Below the pieces are notes generated by a model. The model saw nothing but the letters and a program-made list of their open reading frames with translations. It had not been told where the DNA came from and did no database searches. Both the position numbers and the translations under genes were made by a program. From NCBI GenBank assembly GCA_964441025.1, contig CAYTXG010000009.1:9565-73564 (forward strand): a stretch of 64,000 nucleotides of DNA, given 5' to 3'. The stretch is from JAAZIN01 sp964441025 (lineage in GTDB: Bacteria; Bacillota; Dethiobacteria; DTU022). Shown here piece after piece: positions 42,954 to 51,418 of this stretch (positions within the stretch are counted from its first letter, which is position 1; the number at the start of each line of letters is the position of its first letter).

Positions 42954-44810
42954 ATGGAAAGGTTAGGAGCTTCTATTCCGGATCAGTCCGGGGAGAGGGT
43001 GGAGTTTTCCCTTTATGCTCACCATTGGCCGGAGGTATCGCTGCTTTTAGAAACCGGCGGAGGCACCCGGGAAATAGCAATGGAGAGGGCAGGCGAGAAT
43101 ATTTTCCGCAGCGCGGTGGAGGGGTGCGGTCTGGATCTGCGCTATAAATTTTTATTGAAGGGGCGCAATGGCGGAGGCGCCTTCCCCGATCCCTACAGCC
43201 ATTACCAGCCTGAAGGGGTGCACGGCTTTTCACAGGTCGTCAACCATGACGCCTACTGCTGGGGGGACGGGGACTGGAAAGGGTTGGATTGGGAGAGAGC
43301 GCTCCTGTACGAGGTACACCCGGGTACATTCACCCGTAAAGGGAATTTTGCCGGCATTGAAGAAAGGCTTGACTACCTGCTGGAACTGGGAGTAAATACA
43401 CTGGAACTGATGCCGCTGGCTCAGACCCCGGGCCGCTGGAACTGGGGCTATGATGGGGTGGGTCTTTTCAGCGTGAACTGCAACTACGGCAAACCCGGTC
43501 ATCTGAAAGAGCTTGTTGATAGCTGCCACCGCAAAGGGCTGGCTGTGATCCTGGACATTGTCTACAACCACTTCGGACCCGAGGGTAATTATCTGGGGAA
43601 GTTTGGCCCCTATTTCACCGGCAAATATGAAACGCCCTGGGGAGAGGCGGTGAATTTCGACGACAGCGGGTGTGCGGCGGCGCGCCGGATGGTGCTGGAC
43701 AGCGTCCGCCATTGGATTAAGCGCTACCACTTTGACGGTCTGCGACTTGATGCCGTCCATGCGATCAAAGATGAAAGCCGCCCCCATATTCTGGAGGAGA
43801 TCGCTGCAACTGCGCGGGCGCTGGAAAAGGAGCTCGGGCGCAGCATTGTGATCATTGCCGAGACAGATGACAACGATGTCCGCCTGATCAGGCCGGCAGG
43901 AGAGGGCGGTTTTGGGATCAGCGCCCAGTGGATGGATGACTTTCACCATACCGTGCACACAGTACTCACCGGGGAAAACAAAGGCTACTACCAGGATTAC
44001 GGCCGGATTGAGGATCTGGAAAAAGTCTACCGCAATTATCTCTACACGGGCGGATATTCGAAGTTCTGGATGAAGAATAGAGGCAGCGACGCCGCTACCG
44101 AACCCGGCTCCAGCTTTGTAGTGGCCATCCAGACGCATGACCAGGTGGGAAACCGGGCCCGGGGCGAAAGGCTTTCGGCGCTTGTGGATTTTCCGTACCT
44201 GAAAGCGGCGGCGGGCCTTTTGTTTACTGCGCCCTATGTACCCATGCTGTTCATGGGAGAGGAGTACGGGGAGAAGAATCCTTTTCTTTTCTTTACCGAT
44301 TACCAGGACCCCGAGCTCAAAAAGGCTGTAATAAAGGGGCGGCAAGAAGAGTTTGCCTCCTTTGGCTGGGGAAGTGTGCCCAACCCTGAAGAAGATGCCA
44401 CTTTTTTCGCCTCCAGGCTGACCCCCCATGGAGCGTGGCAGCTACGCCAGGAGCAGCTTTTTAACTATTACCGCGATCTCATCGCCCTGCGCCGGGAACA
44501 CCCGGCCCTGGAAGCGCCGGACAAAAGGGGAACGGCAGTCCAGGTCGATCCGGATTCAGGGCTGGTCAGGATCACCCGCAAAAACCGGGGCAGGAAGCTC
44601 ACCGGCCTGGCCAATCTGGGAGACGGCAGCACGGCTGTACCGCGGGATCCAGCCAGGGAAATTTTCAACTCCGAGGAACCGCGCTACGGCGGAAGGGAAG
44701 AAGGGGCGGAACAAACCGGAAAACCCGGGACAGCCGGCGGGGGGACGAGTCTGGAAAACGCCGGGCGCACCCTTTTACCGGGTCACTTTGTAATCCTTGA
44801 GTCAAGGTGA
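42954..44810 (+). CDS. treZ: Malto-oligosyltrehalose trehalohydrolase (TreZ-like, GH13)
   Basis: Hydrolyses maltooligosyl trehalose to trehalose and malto-oligosaccharide. An N-terminal CBM48-like domain (RLGASIPDQSGERVEFSLYA) leads into the GH13 barrel: YEVHPGTFTRKGNFAGIEER near 122, ELMPLAQTPGRWNWGYDGVG near 157, DIVYNHFGPEGNYL near 202, DGLRLDAVHAIKDES near 263 (nucleophile Asp), VIIAETDDND near 303 (acid/base Glu) and AIQTHDQVGNRARGE near 398. Length 618 aa is normal. No ribosome site precedes the ATG; a TATATT lies only about 15 bp upstream, so translation may be leaderless. The C-terminal 40 residues are low-complexity. No treY is visible in the window. Confidence 0.9.
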   Translation: MERLGASIPDQSGERVEFSLYAHHWPEVSLLLETGGGTREIAMERAGENIFRSAVEGCGLDLRYKFLLKGRNGGGAFPDPYSHYQPEGVHGFSQVVNHDAYCWGDGDWKGLDWERALLYEVHPGTFTRKGNFAGIEERLDYLLELGVNTLELMPLAQTPGRWNWGYDGVGLFSVNCNYGKPGHLKELVDSCHRKGLAVILDIVYNHFGPEGNYLGKFGPYFTGKYETPWGEAVNFDDSGCAAARRMVLDSVRHWIKRYHFDGLRLDAVHAIKDESRPHILEEIAATARALEKELGRSIVIIAETDDNDVRLIRPAGEGGFGISAQWMDDFHHTVHTVLTGENKGYYQDYGRIEDLEKVYRNYLYTGGYSKFWMKNRGSDAATEPGSSFVVAIQTHDQVGNRARGERLSALVDFPYLKAAAGLLFTAPYVPMLFMGEEYGEKNPFLFFTDYQDPELKKAVIKGRQEEFASFGWGSVPNPEEDATFFASRLTPHGAWQLRQEQLFNYYRDLIALRREHPALEAPDKRGTAVQVDPDSGLVRITRKNRGRKLTGLANLGDGSTAVPRDPAREIFNSEEPRYGGREEGAEQTGKPGTAGGGTSLENAGRTLLPGHFVILESR

Positions 44811-44835
44811 GTCACGGGGACGGTGACTTTGACTC
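44799..44835. repeat. Nested inverted repeat at the end of treZ (GAGTCAA / GTCAC type)
   Basis: GAGTCAA (44799-44805) pairs with TTGACTC (44829-44835), and inside it GTCAC (44811-44815) pairs with GTGAC (44823-44827) around GGGGACG. The repeat overlaps the last treZ codons and the stop. It lacks a T-run. A related copy is at 45044-45090. Confidence 0.6.
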
Positions 44836-45043
44836 ATGCCGTATGCATGATTTTCATAAAAAAGTAGTTGAGCTTTTCCCGGCAGCAGTACGGAACCATA
44901 GTTTGTTCTGACCACCAACTGCACGTGGCATATCTGATGCCAATAGTTCGAGGAAACCCTTATATATGCTGGGCAGCTGCAACGCCAGGACAAGGCAGGC
45001 CACCTCTTTTCACAGAACGACATACCTGTAATTGCTCACACGC

Positions 45044-45090
45044 TGTGAGTCAAAGACACCGTCCCTCCGACTCAGTCCCTCCGACTCACA
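45044..45090. repeat. Dispersed repeat with TGTGAGTC/GACTCACA ends
   Basis: TGTGAGTC (45044) and GACTCACA (to 45090) form perfect 8-bp ends around CACCGTCCCTCCGACTCAGT-like sequence containing a tandem CCCTCCGACTCA. It lies between treZ and the convergent GH57 gene; the 295-bp gap has no gene. Confidence 0.6.
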
Positions 45091-45105
45091 CTGGCTCGCG
45101 ACGCC

Positions 45106-47064
45106 TCATGTGATGCGGGCAAAGGCAGGTTCGCCGGGCTCCACCGGTTCCAGTGCGCTAAAGTAACGCTCAACATCGCCCTCCGACAGATTGTCAATGC
45201 GGTTGATCATTTCCGGGAAGAGCGGCGGGTAGAGCTCATAGAGGTATTCGTACATCCGGTCAACCATGAACTCGACATCGGGGACCTCTCCCCAGACCCG
45301 CTGCAGGTACTCCGTCGCCATGAAAAGCGCCCGGCAATATTCCTGCATCAGCGAAAGGAGCTGCTTCATCCTGGTGACGGCGGTCATGTTTTCATTCCTG
45401 TTTGCGCTGTAGAGCTCCTTTGCTTTCTGCACAGCCACCCCTCTCCACCGTTCCACTTCTTCAATATTCCGGTAAGCCGGGGAGAGCTCGCCGCCTGCTT
45501 CGGCCATATATTTCTCCAGGCCGAAGCGCAAGTAATCAACGCGGCTGTCCACAAATACTTTTAGCGTCTCGACAAGACCGGCAATGTGCTTGCTGTCAAG
45601 GGGCTTCAGTTCGCGAAAAAGTATAAAGAGATCGGGGCAGCGCTCTATTTTCTTCAGCAGGGCCACACAGAGCAGGTAAGCATCCAGGCAGGGACGCTTC
45701 TGGCGCCCTTCGGTGGGGCGCCAGCCCCAGTTGCAGGCCCGCTTCATCAGCCGCCGGTAGAGCACGATCTGGGTGTCGAGATCTTCGCCGGCAAGGTCAT
45801 AGCCTGTTTCGGCCAGCCTTCCGGCATCAACAGTAACATTCTCCGTCACCTTAAAGTTCTCCACCAGGGTATCGCAGATGCCGCAGAAATACTTGCCATT
45901 TTCCCAGAAGATAAGCGGGTTGGCGTAAAGACCGCTTTTTTCAATAGTATAACGGCCGATGTCATCAGCACCCAGGGGAGGATAATGACCGTCCGCCCGC
46001 AGGACCAGGCGGATCTCGGGGGCCCAGCAGATATGCTTAAATTTCACCTGAGGCAGCTGCTCAAAGCCTTCCGCCTTTAGTATCTCATCAATATACTGGT
46101 CCGGGGTAACGAAATGCACGCAATAGATTTCACGATCCTCCTCCAGCAGGCTTTGCCAGGCGCGGCTCATGATTTCAATAGCGGTGTCCCCGAAGTCCAT
46201 TAGCTCAAGGTCCTGGATATAAAGAAGCACTCCGTCCGGAGGGGCCTGGTTCAACTCCTGTCTCAAAACCTCCCGGTAAAGCGCCACTCCCTCCTCCATG
46301 CCGATGGGAAAAGACTCGCTCTGCCCGGTCAGGTATTCATTAAAAAACACAGGGTAATCACCCAGTTTGTAGCCCTGGTTCTTGACCTCCTCCCTTTTCA
46401 TGCGGGTAATGGGCCGCCAGATCTCCTGGGATATGGGGAAATTGCGGGGGAAAGCAAGAATGCTGCGGCTGGGGCTTTTCACCCAGAAGGGTTTATAAAG
46501 ATGATCACCCCGCCCGATGAGTTCGAAAGGCGCCTTCTTCTCCTGAAGGTGGGGAAAGACAAGGTAGTCAATGTTTGCCGCGGCGGCTCCCTCAATTTTG
46601 TCGACGCTGTAGGAAGCCTCGGGTGAAAAATAGCCCTTGTACCTGGGATGGGGCGCCTGCATGCAGCTGTGCAGGTACTGCATATTCCAAACTATCTCCT
46701 GGGTGATCTCCTCTTGCTTGAGCAGGGAGACATGGGTGTGGTGGGCATGCCCGTAGATGGGGTACAGGCGGCCATCCCGGAAGGCATCCACAATTCGCTT
46801 GAATATCTCCGGAATTACTTCCCCGATTTGCTGCAGCAGTTCATTGCTGTATTCAACGCAGATGGGGGCGTTCAGCTTCTCGCCCAGGCGGATGCCCAGG
46901 GTGTAAACATCGCGCCCCTCCTCCTTTCTTTTTTTTATGTAATTTTCGTCAAGAACGGTCCCTTTCATGGGGTTTTCATCTTCAAGATAAGAAAGGAATC
47001 TTTCCGGCAGATCCCAGAGCAGCTCATGAGCGTGGAAGGCTAAAATAACGTACAGATCTTTCAT
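45106..47064 (-). CDS. Glycoside hydrolase family 57 protein
   Basis: Putative alpha-glucan enzyme (amylase or transferase) of GH57, about 652 residues. The usual N-terminal H-x-H-Q-P motif appears here as LAFHAHELLWDLP near residue 8. Further landmarks are YGHAHHTHVSLL near 105, the likely nucleophile Glu in GYFSPEASYSVDKIEG near 146 and the likely acid/base Asp in LYIQDLELMDFGDTA near 285. A helical C-terminal half follows. ATG at 47064 chosen, with GGGAGG about 10 bp upstream; an earlier ATG is less likely. It lies next to treT and treZ and probably works on the same glucans, but its reaction cannot be named from motifs. Confidence 0.83.
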   Translation of the reverse strand: MKDLYVILAFHAHELLWDLPERFLSYLEDENPMKGTVLDENYIKKRKEEGRDVYTLGIRLGEKLNAPICVEYSNELLQQIGEVIPEIFKRIVDAFRDGRLYPIYGHAHHTHVSLLKQEEITQEIVWNMQYLHSCMQAPHPRYKGYFSPEASYSVDKIEGAAAANIDYLVFPHLQEKKAPFELIGRGDHLYKPFWVKSPSRSILAFPRNFPISQEIWRPITRMKREEVKNQGYKLGDYPVFFNEYLTGQSESFPIGMEEGVALYREVLRQELNQAPPDGVLLYIQDLELMDFGDTAIEIMSRAWQSLLEEDREIYCVHFVTPDQYIDEILKAEGFEQLPQVKFKHICWAPEIRLVLRADGHYPPLGADDIGRYTIEKSGLYANPLIFWENGKYFCGICDTLVENFKVTENVTVDAGRLAETGYDLAGEDLDTQIVLYRRLMKRACNWGWRPTEGRQKRPCLDAYLLCVALLKKIERCPDLFILFRELKPLDSKHIAGLVETLKVFVDSRVDYLRFGLEKYMAEAGGELSPAYRNIEEVERWRGVAVQKAKELYSANRNENMTAVTRMKQLLSLMQEYCRALFMATEYLQRVWGEVPDVEFMVDRMYEYLYELYPPLFPEMINRIDNLSEGDVERYFSALEPVEPGEPAFARIT

Positions 47065-47299
47065 CCGCCTGGTCCCTCCCTTTGGTCTGTGGGTATCCGC
47101 GGGGTGCACGGCGGGCGATCCGCCGTTAACCCGGGGTTCATAGTTTACCCCGCGGTGAGGCGGTTAAACGGGGGTTTTAATAGATACCCTCTTTCATTGT
47201 GGAGTTGTGTAAAGGCAGTGCCCAAATGAGTTAAGCTAAAAAGGGTTTCAGCGAGGAGCACCGCCCGGCTCAGCATGACAAAAAGAGGGCCCGGATTGA

Positions 47300-47337
47300 C
47301 ATCCAAAAGCCCCTTTTGAAAAAGGGGCTTTTGGATG
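47300..47337. terminator. Perfect 18-bp hairpin, probable terminator of the CoA-transferase gene
   Basis: CATCCAAAAGCCCCTTTT (47300-47317) and its exact complement (47320-47337) are separated by two bases. The inner part AAAAGCCCC...GGGGCTTTT gives a GC stem with A and T tracts on either side, so it can terminate in both directions. It follows the CoA-transferase gene by about 65 bp in a 338-bp gap that holds no other feature apart from the ribosome site of the GH57 gene. Confidence 0.65.
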
Positions 47338-47402
47338 AATGCAAAACACCTTCTGCTTTGATAATTTTTCGGATTGATCAAACCCGGGGGCTAAATGACA
47401 GG

Positions 47403-48770
47403 CTATCTGCACCCTCCCGATGCAACCGCCATTTTGTAATGCGGTGCGGGCTCCTCTACAACGGGGGAGTGAACTAAAATTGACCTCTTTGCCTTTACCC
47501 CTTCGCTCAACTCGCGGCGGAAGTCCGGATGAGCGATGGAGATAAGGGCTTCAGCCCTTTGCCGTAGGCTTTTGCCGCGCAGGTCGGCAACGCCGTATTC
47601 GGTAACCACATAGTGAACATCATTGCGTGTGGTGGTCACGCCGGCGCCTTCGGCAAGGGCCACGCATATGCGCGATATCCTTCCTTTCGCCGCCGTGGAG
47701 GGAAGCACAATAATTGATTTCCCCCCGGGCGAGCGGGCTGCGCCACGGACAAAGTCAACCTGGCCCCCCACACCGCTGTAGTGAGTAAAACCGATGGAGT
47801 CTGCGCAAATCTGGCCGGTAAGGTCAACCTGGATGGCGCTGTTTATGGATACAATTTTGCTGTTCCGCCCGATGACCAGGGGATCATTGGTATAGTCAAC
47901 GGTGTACATCTCCACAGCAGGATTGTCGTGAACAAAATCATAGAGCCGCCGCGTGCCCATGAGGAAGGTGGCAATGAGCTTGCCTTTATGAATGGACTTG
48001 GCTTCATTTGTGATAACTCCCGCCTCAACAAGGTCAACCACTCCATCGGAGAACATCTCGGTATGAATGCCCAGGTCTTTTTTGTTGGTTAAGAATTTTA
48101 AAACAGCGTCGGGGATGGCGCCGATGCCGAGCTGCAACGTGGCGCCGTCTTCGATCAGGGGAGCGACATGGCTCCCAATGGCCTCCGCAACGGGCCCGAT
48201 TACCGGCAAAGGCACCTCGATGACCGGCTCATCGATCTCCACCAGATAGTCAACTTCAGATACGTGGATAAAACTGTCCCCCAGGGTGCGGGGCATGCGG
48301 GGATTTACCGCCGCAACCACCGTTTCAGCGCAGGAGGCGGCAATCTTTGTATAATCCACCGATACGCCAAAGCTCATGAATCCGTGGTCATCGGGCGGGC
48401 TTACGTGGATCAGGGCCCTTTCGACAGGAAGATAGCCCTCCCTGAACAGCCGGGGCACCTCGGAGAAAAAACAGGGGATGAAATCAGCCCGGCCGCTGTT
48501 AACCGCCTCGCGCACCGAGGCCCCGGCAAAAAGAGAGAGATGTGAAAAATGTCTTTCCATGCCAGGATCACAAAAACTGTTCGGCCCCAGCATTAAAAAA
48601 TGTATGATGGTCACACCCTGAAGCTCAGGAGCCCGCTCTACCAGGGCCCGGCTCAGGATTAAAGATTCCCCGGCACAGTGGGAGAAAGCTACCCGATCGC
48701 CCGAACGAACCGTTTTAACTGCTTCTTTCACAGATGTTAACTTTTGATTATAAAGCTCTTTCCAATTCAT
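47403..48770 (-). CDS. Acetyl-CoA hydrolase/transferase family protein (4-hydroxybutyrate CoA-transferase-like)
   Basis: Class I CoA-transferase exchanging CoA between acyl-CoA and carboxylic acids. Conserved blocks include TLQLGIGAIPDAVLKFL near residue 215, GVGGQVDFVRGAA near 340 and YVVTEYGVADLRGKSLRQRA near 400. The segment that carries the catalytic Glu in AbfT-like enzymes reads INSAIQVDLTGQ here, with Gln (codon CAG) at the Glu position. This could mean a changed activity, or another residue doing the job. ATG at 48770 has AGGAG 8 bp upstream. Length 455 aa is normal. It is divergent from the pyruvate-kinase-domain gene. Confidence 0.88.
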   Translation of the reverse strand: MNWKELYNQKLTSVKEAVKTVRSGDRVAFSHCAGESLILSRALVERAPELQGVTIIHFLMLGPNSFCDPGMERHFSHLSLFAGASVREAVNSGRADFIPCFFSEVPRLFREGYLPVERALIHVSPPDDHGFMSFGVSVDYTKIAASCAETVVAAVNPRMPRTLGDSFIHVSEVDYLVEIDEPVIEVPLPVIGPVAEAIGSHVAPLIEDGATLQLGIGAIPDAVLKFLTNKKDLGIHTEMFSDGVVDLVEAGVITNEAKSIHKGKLIATFLMGTRRLYDFVHDNPAVEMYTVDYTNDPLVIGRNSKIVSINSAIQVDLTGQICADSIGFTHYSGVGGQVDFVRGAARSPGGKSIIVLPSTAAKGRISRICVALAEGAGVTTTRNDVHYVVTEYGVADLRGKSLRQRAEALISIAHPDFRRELSEGVKAKRSILVHSPVVEEPAPHYKMAVASGGCR

Positions 48771-48970
48771 TACCGCTGCTCCTTGTTTTTTTAGTGTTGA
48801 CATGTTTTACCTGCATCTTAAAACTTACTATATGTTCGACAGAATCTTTTTAATATCCTTTATTGTCAACTCCTTGGATCTCATAACAGATCACTACAAG
48901 AATATTCGCTATTTGGCCTATCTTATCCCTTTGTTATCTATTCTAACGAATACGGGAAAAAGATCAAGCT

Positions 48971-49000
48971 TTGCCGAGGCAATATAGGGTATGTTAAAAT
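48971..49000 (+). promoter_or_regulatory. Likely sigma-A promoter for the pyruvate-kinase-domain gene
   Basis: TTGCCG (48971-48976) and TAAAAT (48995-49000) are 18 bp apart, 45 bp before the TTG start at 49046, which has AGGAGG upstream. The surrounding sequence is AT-rich. Assignment is by consensus only. Confidence 0.5.
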
Positions 49001-49045
49001 GGGATGAGCTGCTTTGCAGAAAATAATCTTCAGGAGGTATAACCA

Positions 49046-49603
49046 TTGTACTGGAAAAAGAGGGGCGCGGTCAATACCGCCGCTGCCATTGAAGCTGCCT
49101 TGAAAAGGGCCGAAGAACTGGGGATCAACACGATAGCAGTAGCTTCGAACAGCGGCTCTACCGCTGAAAAACTTTACGAATCAGGCGGTGGCAAAGGCCT
49201 TAGAATCATCTGCGTCACCCATCATGTCGGTTTTAAAGGGCCGGGCGAAGATGAAATGACTGTTGAAATGAGAGCCGCCCTCAGGGAAAAAGGGGTGGAT
49301 CTGCTTACCACTACGCACCTTCTGGCAGGGGTGGATCGTGCCCTGCGGAATAAATTTCAGGGGGTTTACCCCTCTGAAATTGTCGCCACCAGCCTGCGCA
49401 TGTTTGGCCAGGGAATAAAGGTCTGCGTGGAGATCAGCGTCATGGCCCTTGATGCCGGGCTCGTCCCTTACGGTGAGGAGATCATCGCCATCGCCGGCAG
49501 CAGCAGGGGCGCCGACACCTCCTGTGTAATCACCCCTGCGCATTCAAATAATTTTTTTGACACGGTAATCAAGGAAATAATCTGTATGCCGCGAGAAAAA
49601 TAA
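49046..49603 (+). CDS. Stand-alone pyruvate kinase C-terminal (alpha/beta) domain protein
   Basis: 185-residue protein resembling only the allosteric C-terminal domain of pyruvate kinase. INTIAVASNSGSTAEKLYES near residue 32, IICVTHHVGFKGPGEDEMT near 58 and ICVEISVMALDAGLVPYGEE near 130 match this small family; the N-terminal barrel that binds phosphoenolpyruvate is absent, so it cannot be a pyruvate kinase itself. TTG start with AGGAGG 8 bp upstream is clear. Possible role: binding a sugar phosphate or nucleotide as a regulator. Function unknown. Confidence 0.82.
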   Translation: MYWKKRGAVNTAAAIEAALKRAEELGINTIAVASNSGSTAEKLYESGGGKGLRIICVTHHVGFKGPGEDEMTVEMRAALREKGVDLLTTTHLLAGVDRALRNKFQGVYPSEIVATSLRMFGQGIKVCVEISVMALDAGLVPYGEEIIAIAGSSRGADTSCVITPAHSNNFFDTVIKEIICMPREK

Positions 49604-49614
49604 CTATTATTGCA

Positions 49615-49638
49615 CCTGCCCCTTTTAACAGGGGCGGG
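49615..49638 (+). terminator. Hairpin after the pyruvate-kinase-domain gene
   Basis: CCTGCCCCT (49615-49623) pairs with AGGGGCGGG (49630-49638), with one G-T wobble and a 6-nt loop, 11 bp after the stop. The following T-run is weak (TTACTG), so it is a modest terminator candidate. Confidence 0.45.
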
Positions 49639-49748
49639 TTACTGCAAAGTATCGAACCCCGGGGCTGGAGAAATCCCTTTTCCCGACTATTTCTGCAAGA
49701 TCAGACTATTATTATAGTAGAGCTGATCATGTGAAAGGAGGTCCTGAA

Positions 49749-50408
49749 ATGAACCTGGTGGAGCGATTAACAGATGCCGAGGAGAGTCTTCGCGACAGTG
49801 CGCTAAAACCTGTATTCAATACACTTATCCCTTCCTGGGTCAAGCCTAACCACATTACCGGGCTGCGAATTTTACTTGTTTTTACAGCAATTATATGTTA
49901 CCTTGTCAATTTTTCGCTGGCGATGCAAATCTGGATCCTGAGCGCAGCCGCCCTTACCGATTTTGTGGACGGCCCGCTGGCACGGCTCCGCGGTCTCGCC
50001 TCGCGCAAAGGTGCGTACCTGGATCAAGCCTCGGACTGGTTTCTCGGCGCCTGGACAGGGGCCCTTTCTCTCATAACCGGCCTGCTGCCCCTGACCGTAA
50101 TAATACTTATGGTTGCCCCCCAGCTCGGGCTCCTGGCCACGGATCGAATACGGGCTGCGCGGCTCAGCAGCAGCAGCAGCGGGGAACGGGCGCTCAATAT
50201 CGCCATGGGCGCAGCGAATTTTAGGCCGACTACAATTGCCAGGCTGCAATTCGTGACCGTGCTTCTGGGTTTCATGCTCCTTCTGCTCAGCAAAGTGACG
50301 GATAAAGCCGGCTGGCACCGCCTGGGTCTGGGCAGTCTCTACCTGGAGATTGTACTGGCCTGGCTCCTGCTCCTGCATGGGATCATCAAAGTCGCCGCCA
50401 GGAGCTGA
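49749..50408 (+). CDS. CDP-alcohol phosphatidyltransferase family protein
   Basis: Membrane enzyme that moves a phosphatidyl group from CDP-diacylglycerol (or a similar donor) to an alcohol in phospholipid synthesis. The catalytic motif DFVDGPLARLRGLASRKGAY followed by LDQASD reproduces D-x2-D-G-x2-A-R-x8-G-x3-D-x3-D at about residues 63-86. Around four to six helices are seen, including LLVFTAIICYLVNFSLAMQI and FVTVLLGFMLLLL. ATG at 49749 with AGGAGG 8 bp upstream. About 219 aa, usual. The alcohol (glycerol phosphate, inositol or serine) is not decided. It lies upstream of FakB/FakA-like genes. Confidence 0.88.
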   Translation: MNLVERLTDAEESLRDSALKPVFNTLIPSWVKPNHITGLRILLVFTAIICYLVNFSLAMQIWILSAAALTDFVDGPLARLRGLASRKGAYLDQASDWFLGAWTGALSLITGLLPLTVIILMVAPQLGLLATDRIRAARLSSSSSGERALNIAMGAANFRPTTIARLQFVTVLLGFMLLLLSKVTDKAGWHRLGLGSLYLEIVLAWLLLLHGIIKVAARS

Positions 50409-50555
50409 ACCTCTCTTTAGCCGGTTAAGAGGTGGCTGTCCAACAAAAAGGCAACGCTGTGCTGTTCAAATTGTGAAACAATATACCGGTGAAGGATACC
50501 CAGGGGTGATGTAGAAGCTACTTAAACATAAAGACGGGGGAAAGAGGGGATAGGG

Positions 50556-51392
50556 ATGAAGAAAATCGCTATAGTAACGGACTCTACAGCCTACCTTACA
50601 GAAGAGGAGGTTGCCCGGCACGATGTGATCGTGATTCCGCTGACGGTCAATTTTACGGATGGTTTTATTTACGATGGAATAGTTGATGCCGGGGAATTTT
50701 TTGCCCGCGTTAACAGCTCTGATCAGCTGCCCTCTACATCCCAGCCGGCCGTGGGTGCTTTTGTTGAGGCCTACCAGAAGCTCATCGCAGAGGGCAAAGA
50801 GGTTATATCCATTCATGCTTCTTCCAGGCTGAGCGGCACTTTTGACAGTGCATGTGGAGCGGCCACCATGGTTGACCCCGGGAGAATTACCCTTATCGAC
50901 TCCCTGACCACCTCGGCAGCTCAGGCCTTCCTGGTCCTGGCGGCGGCACGGTGGGCGGAAGAGGGTCTAGAACGCCCCTGGATAGCCGCCAGGCTGGAGC
51001 AGGCGGTAAAGGAAATCGGTTCTTTCTTCATTCCCCAAACCCTTGAGTATCTAAAAAGGGGCGGCCGCATCGGCGGGGCGCAGGCACTTCTGGGATCGCT
51101 GCTGCAGATCAAGCCCATTCTCTATTTCTTTGAAGGTAAAATCGAGGTTTTGGATAAAGTCAGAACCGGGCGGAAGGCGATCCAGAGGATGCTGGAGGAG
51201 TTGCCCCGGAAGAGCAAACATCTGCAGGCCGCTGTCGTCCACTGCGCGGCCTTTGAGGAGGCGGTTGATATTAAGGACCGGATCCTGGAGATCGCGCCAC
51301 ACGCCAACGTGGTAATCAGGGAATTCGGCCCCGTTTTAAGCATACACGGAGGCCCGGGATTGGTGGGTATGGGTTTCTGGGCTTATGATTGA
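50556..51392 (+). CDS. DegV family fatty-acid-binding protein (FakB-like)
   Basis: Soluble lipid-carrying protein that holds a fatty acid while a FakA kinase phosphorylates it. IAIVTDSTAYLTEEEVARH at the start, STSQPAVGAFVEAYQKL near 67, SIHASSRLSGTFDSAC near 89 (the Ser/Arg region binding the carboxylate) and SIHGGPGLVGMGFWAYD at the end are family hallmarks. 278 aa is usual. The gene is followed directly by a FakA-like gene, supporting a FakAB unit. A GGGGAT-like site precedes the ATG. Fatty acyl chain preference unknown. Confidence 0.92.
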   Translation: MKKIAIVTDSTAYLTEEEVARHDVIVIPLTVNFTDGFIYDGIVDAGEFFARVNSSDQLPSTSQPAVGAFVEAYQKLIAEGKEVISIHASSRLSGTFDSACGAATMVDPGRITLIDSLTTSAAQAFLVLAAARWAEEGLERPWIAARLEQAVKEIGSFFIPQTLEYLKRGGRIGGAQALLGSLLQIKPILYFFEGKIEVLDKVRTGRKAIQRMLEELPRKSKHLQAAVVHCAAFEEAVDIKDRILEIAPHANVVIREFGPVLSIHGGPGLVGMGFWAYD

Positions 51393-51418
51393 TCGGGGCA
51401 TGCCAGAGGAGACCTGCT

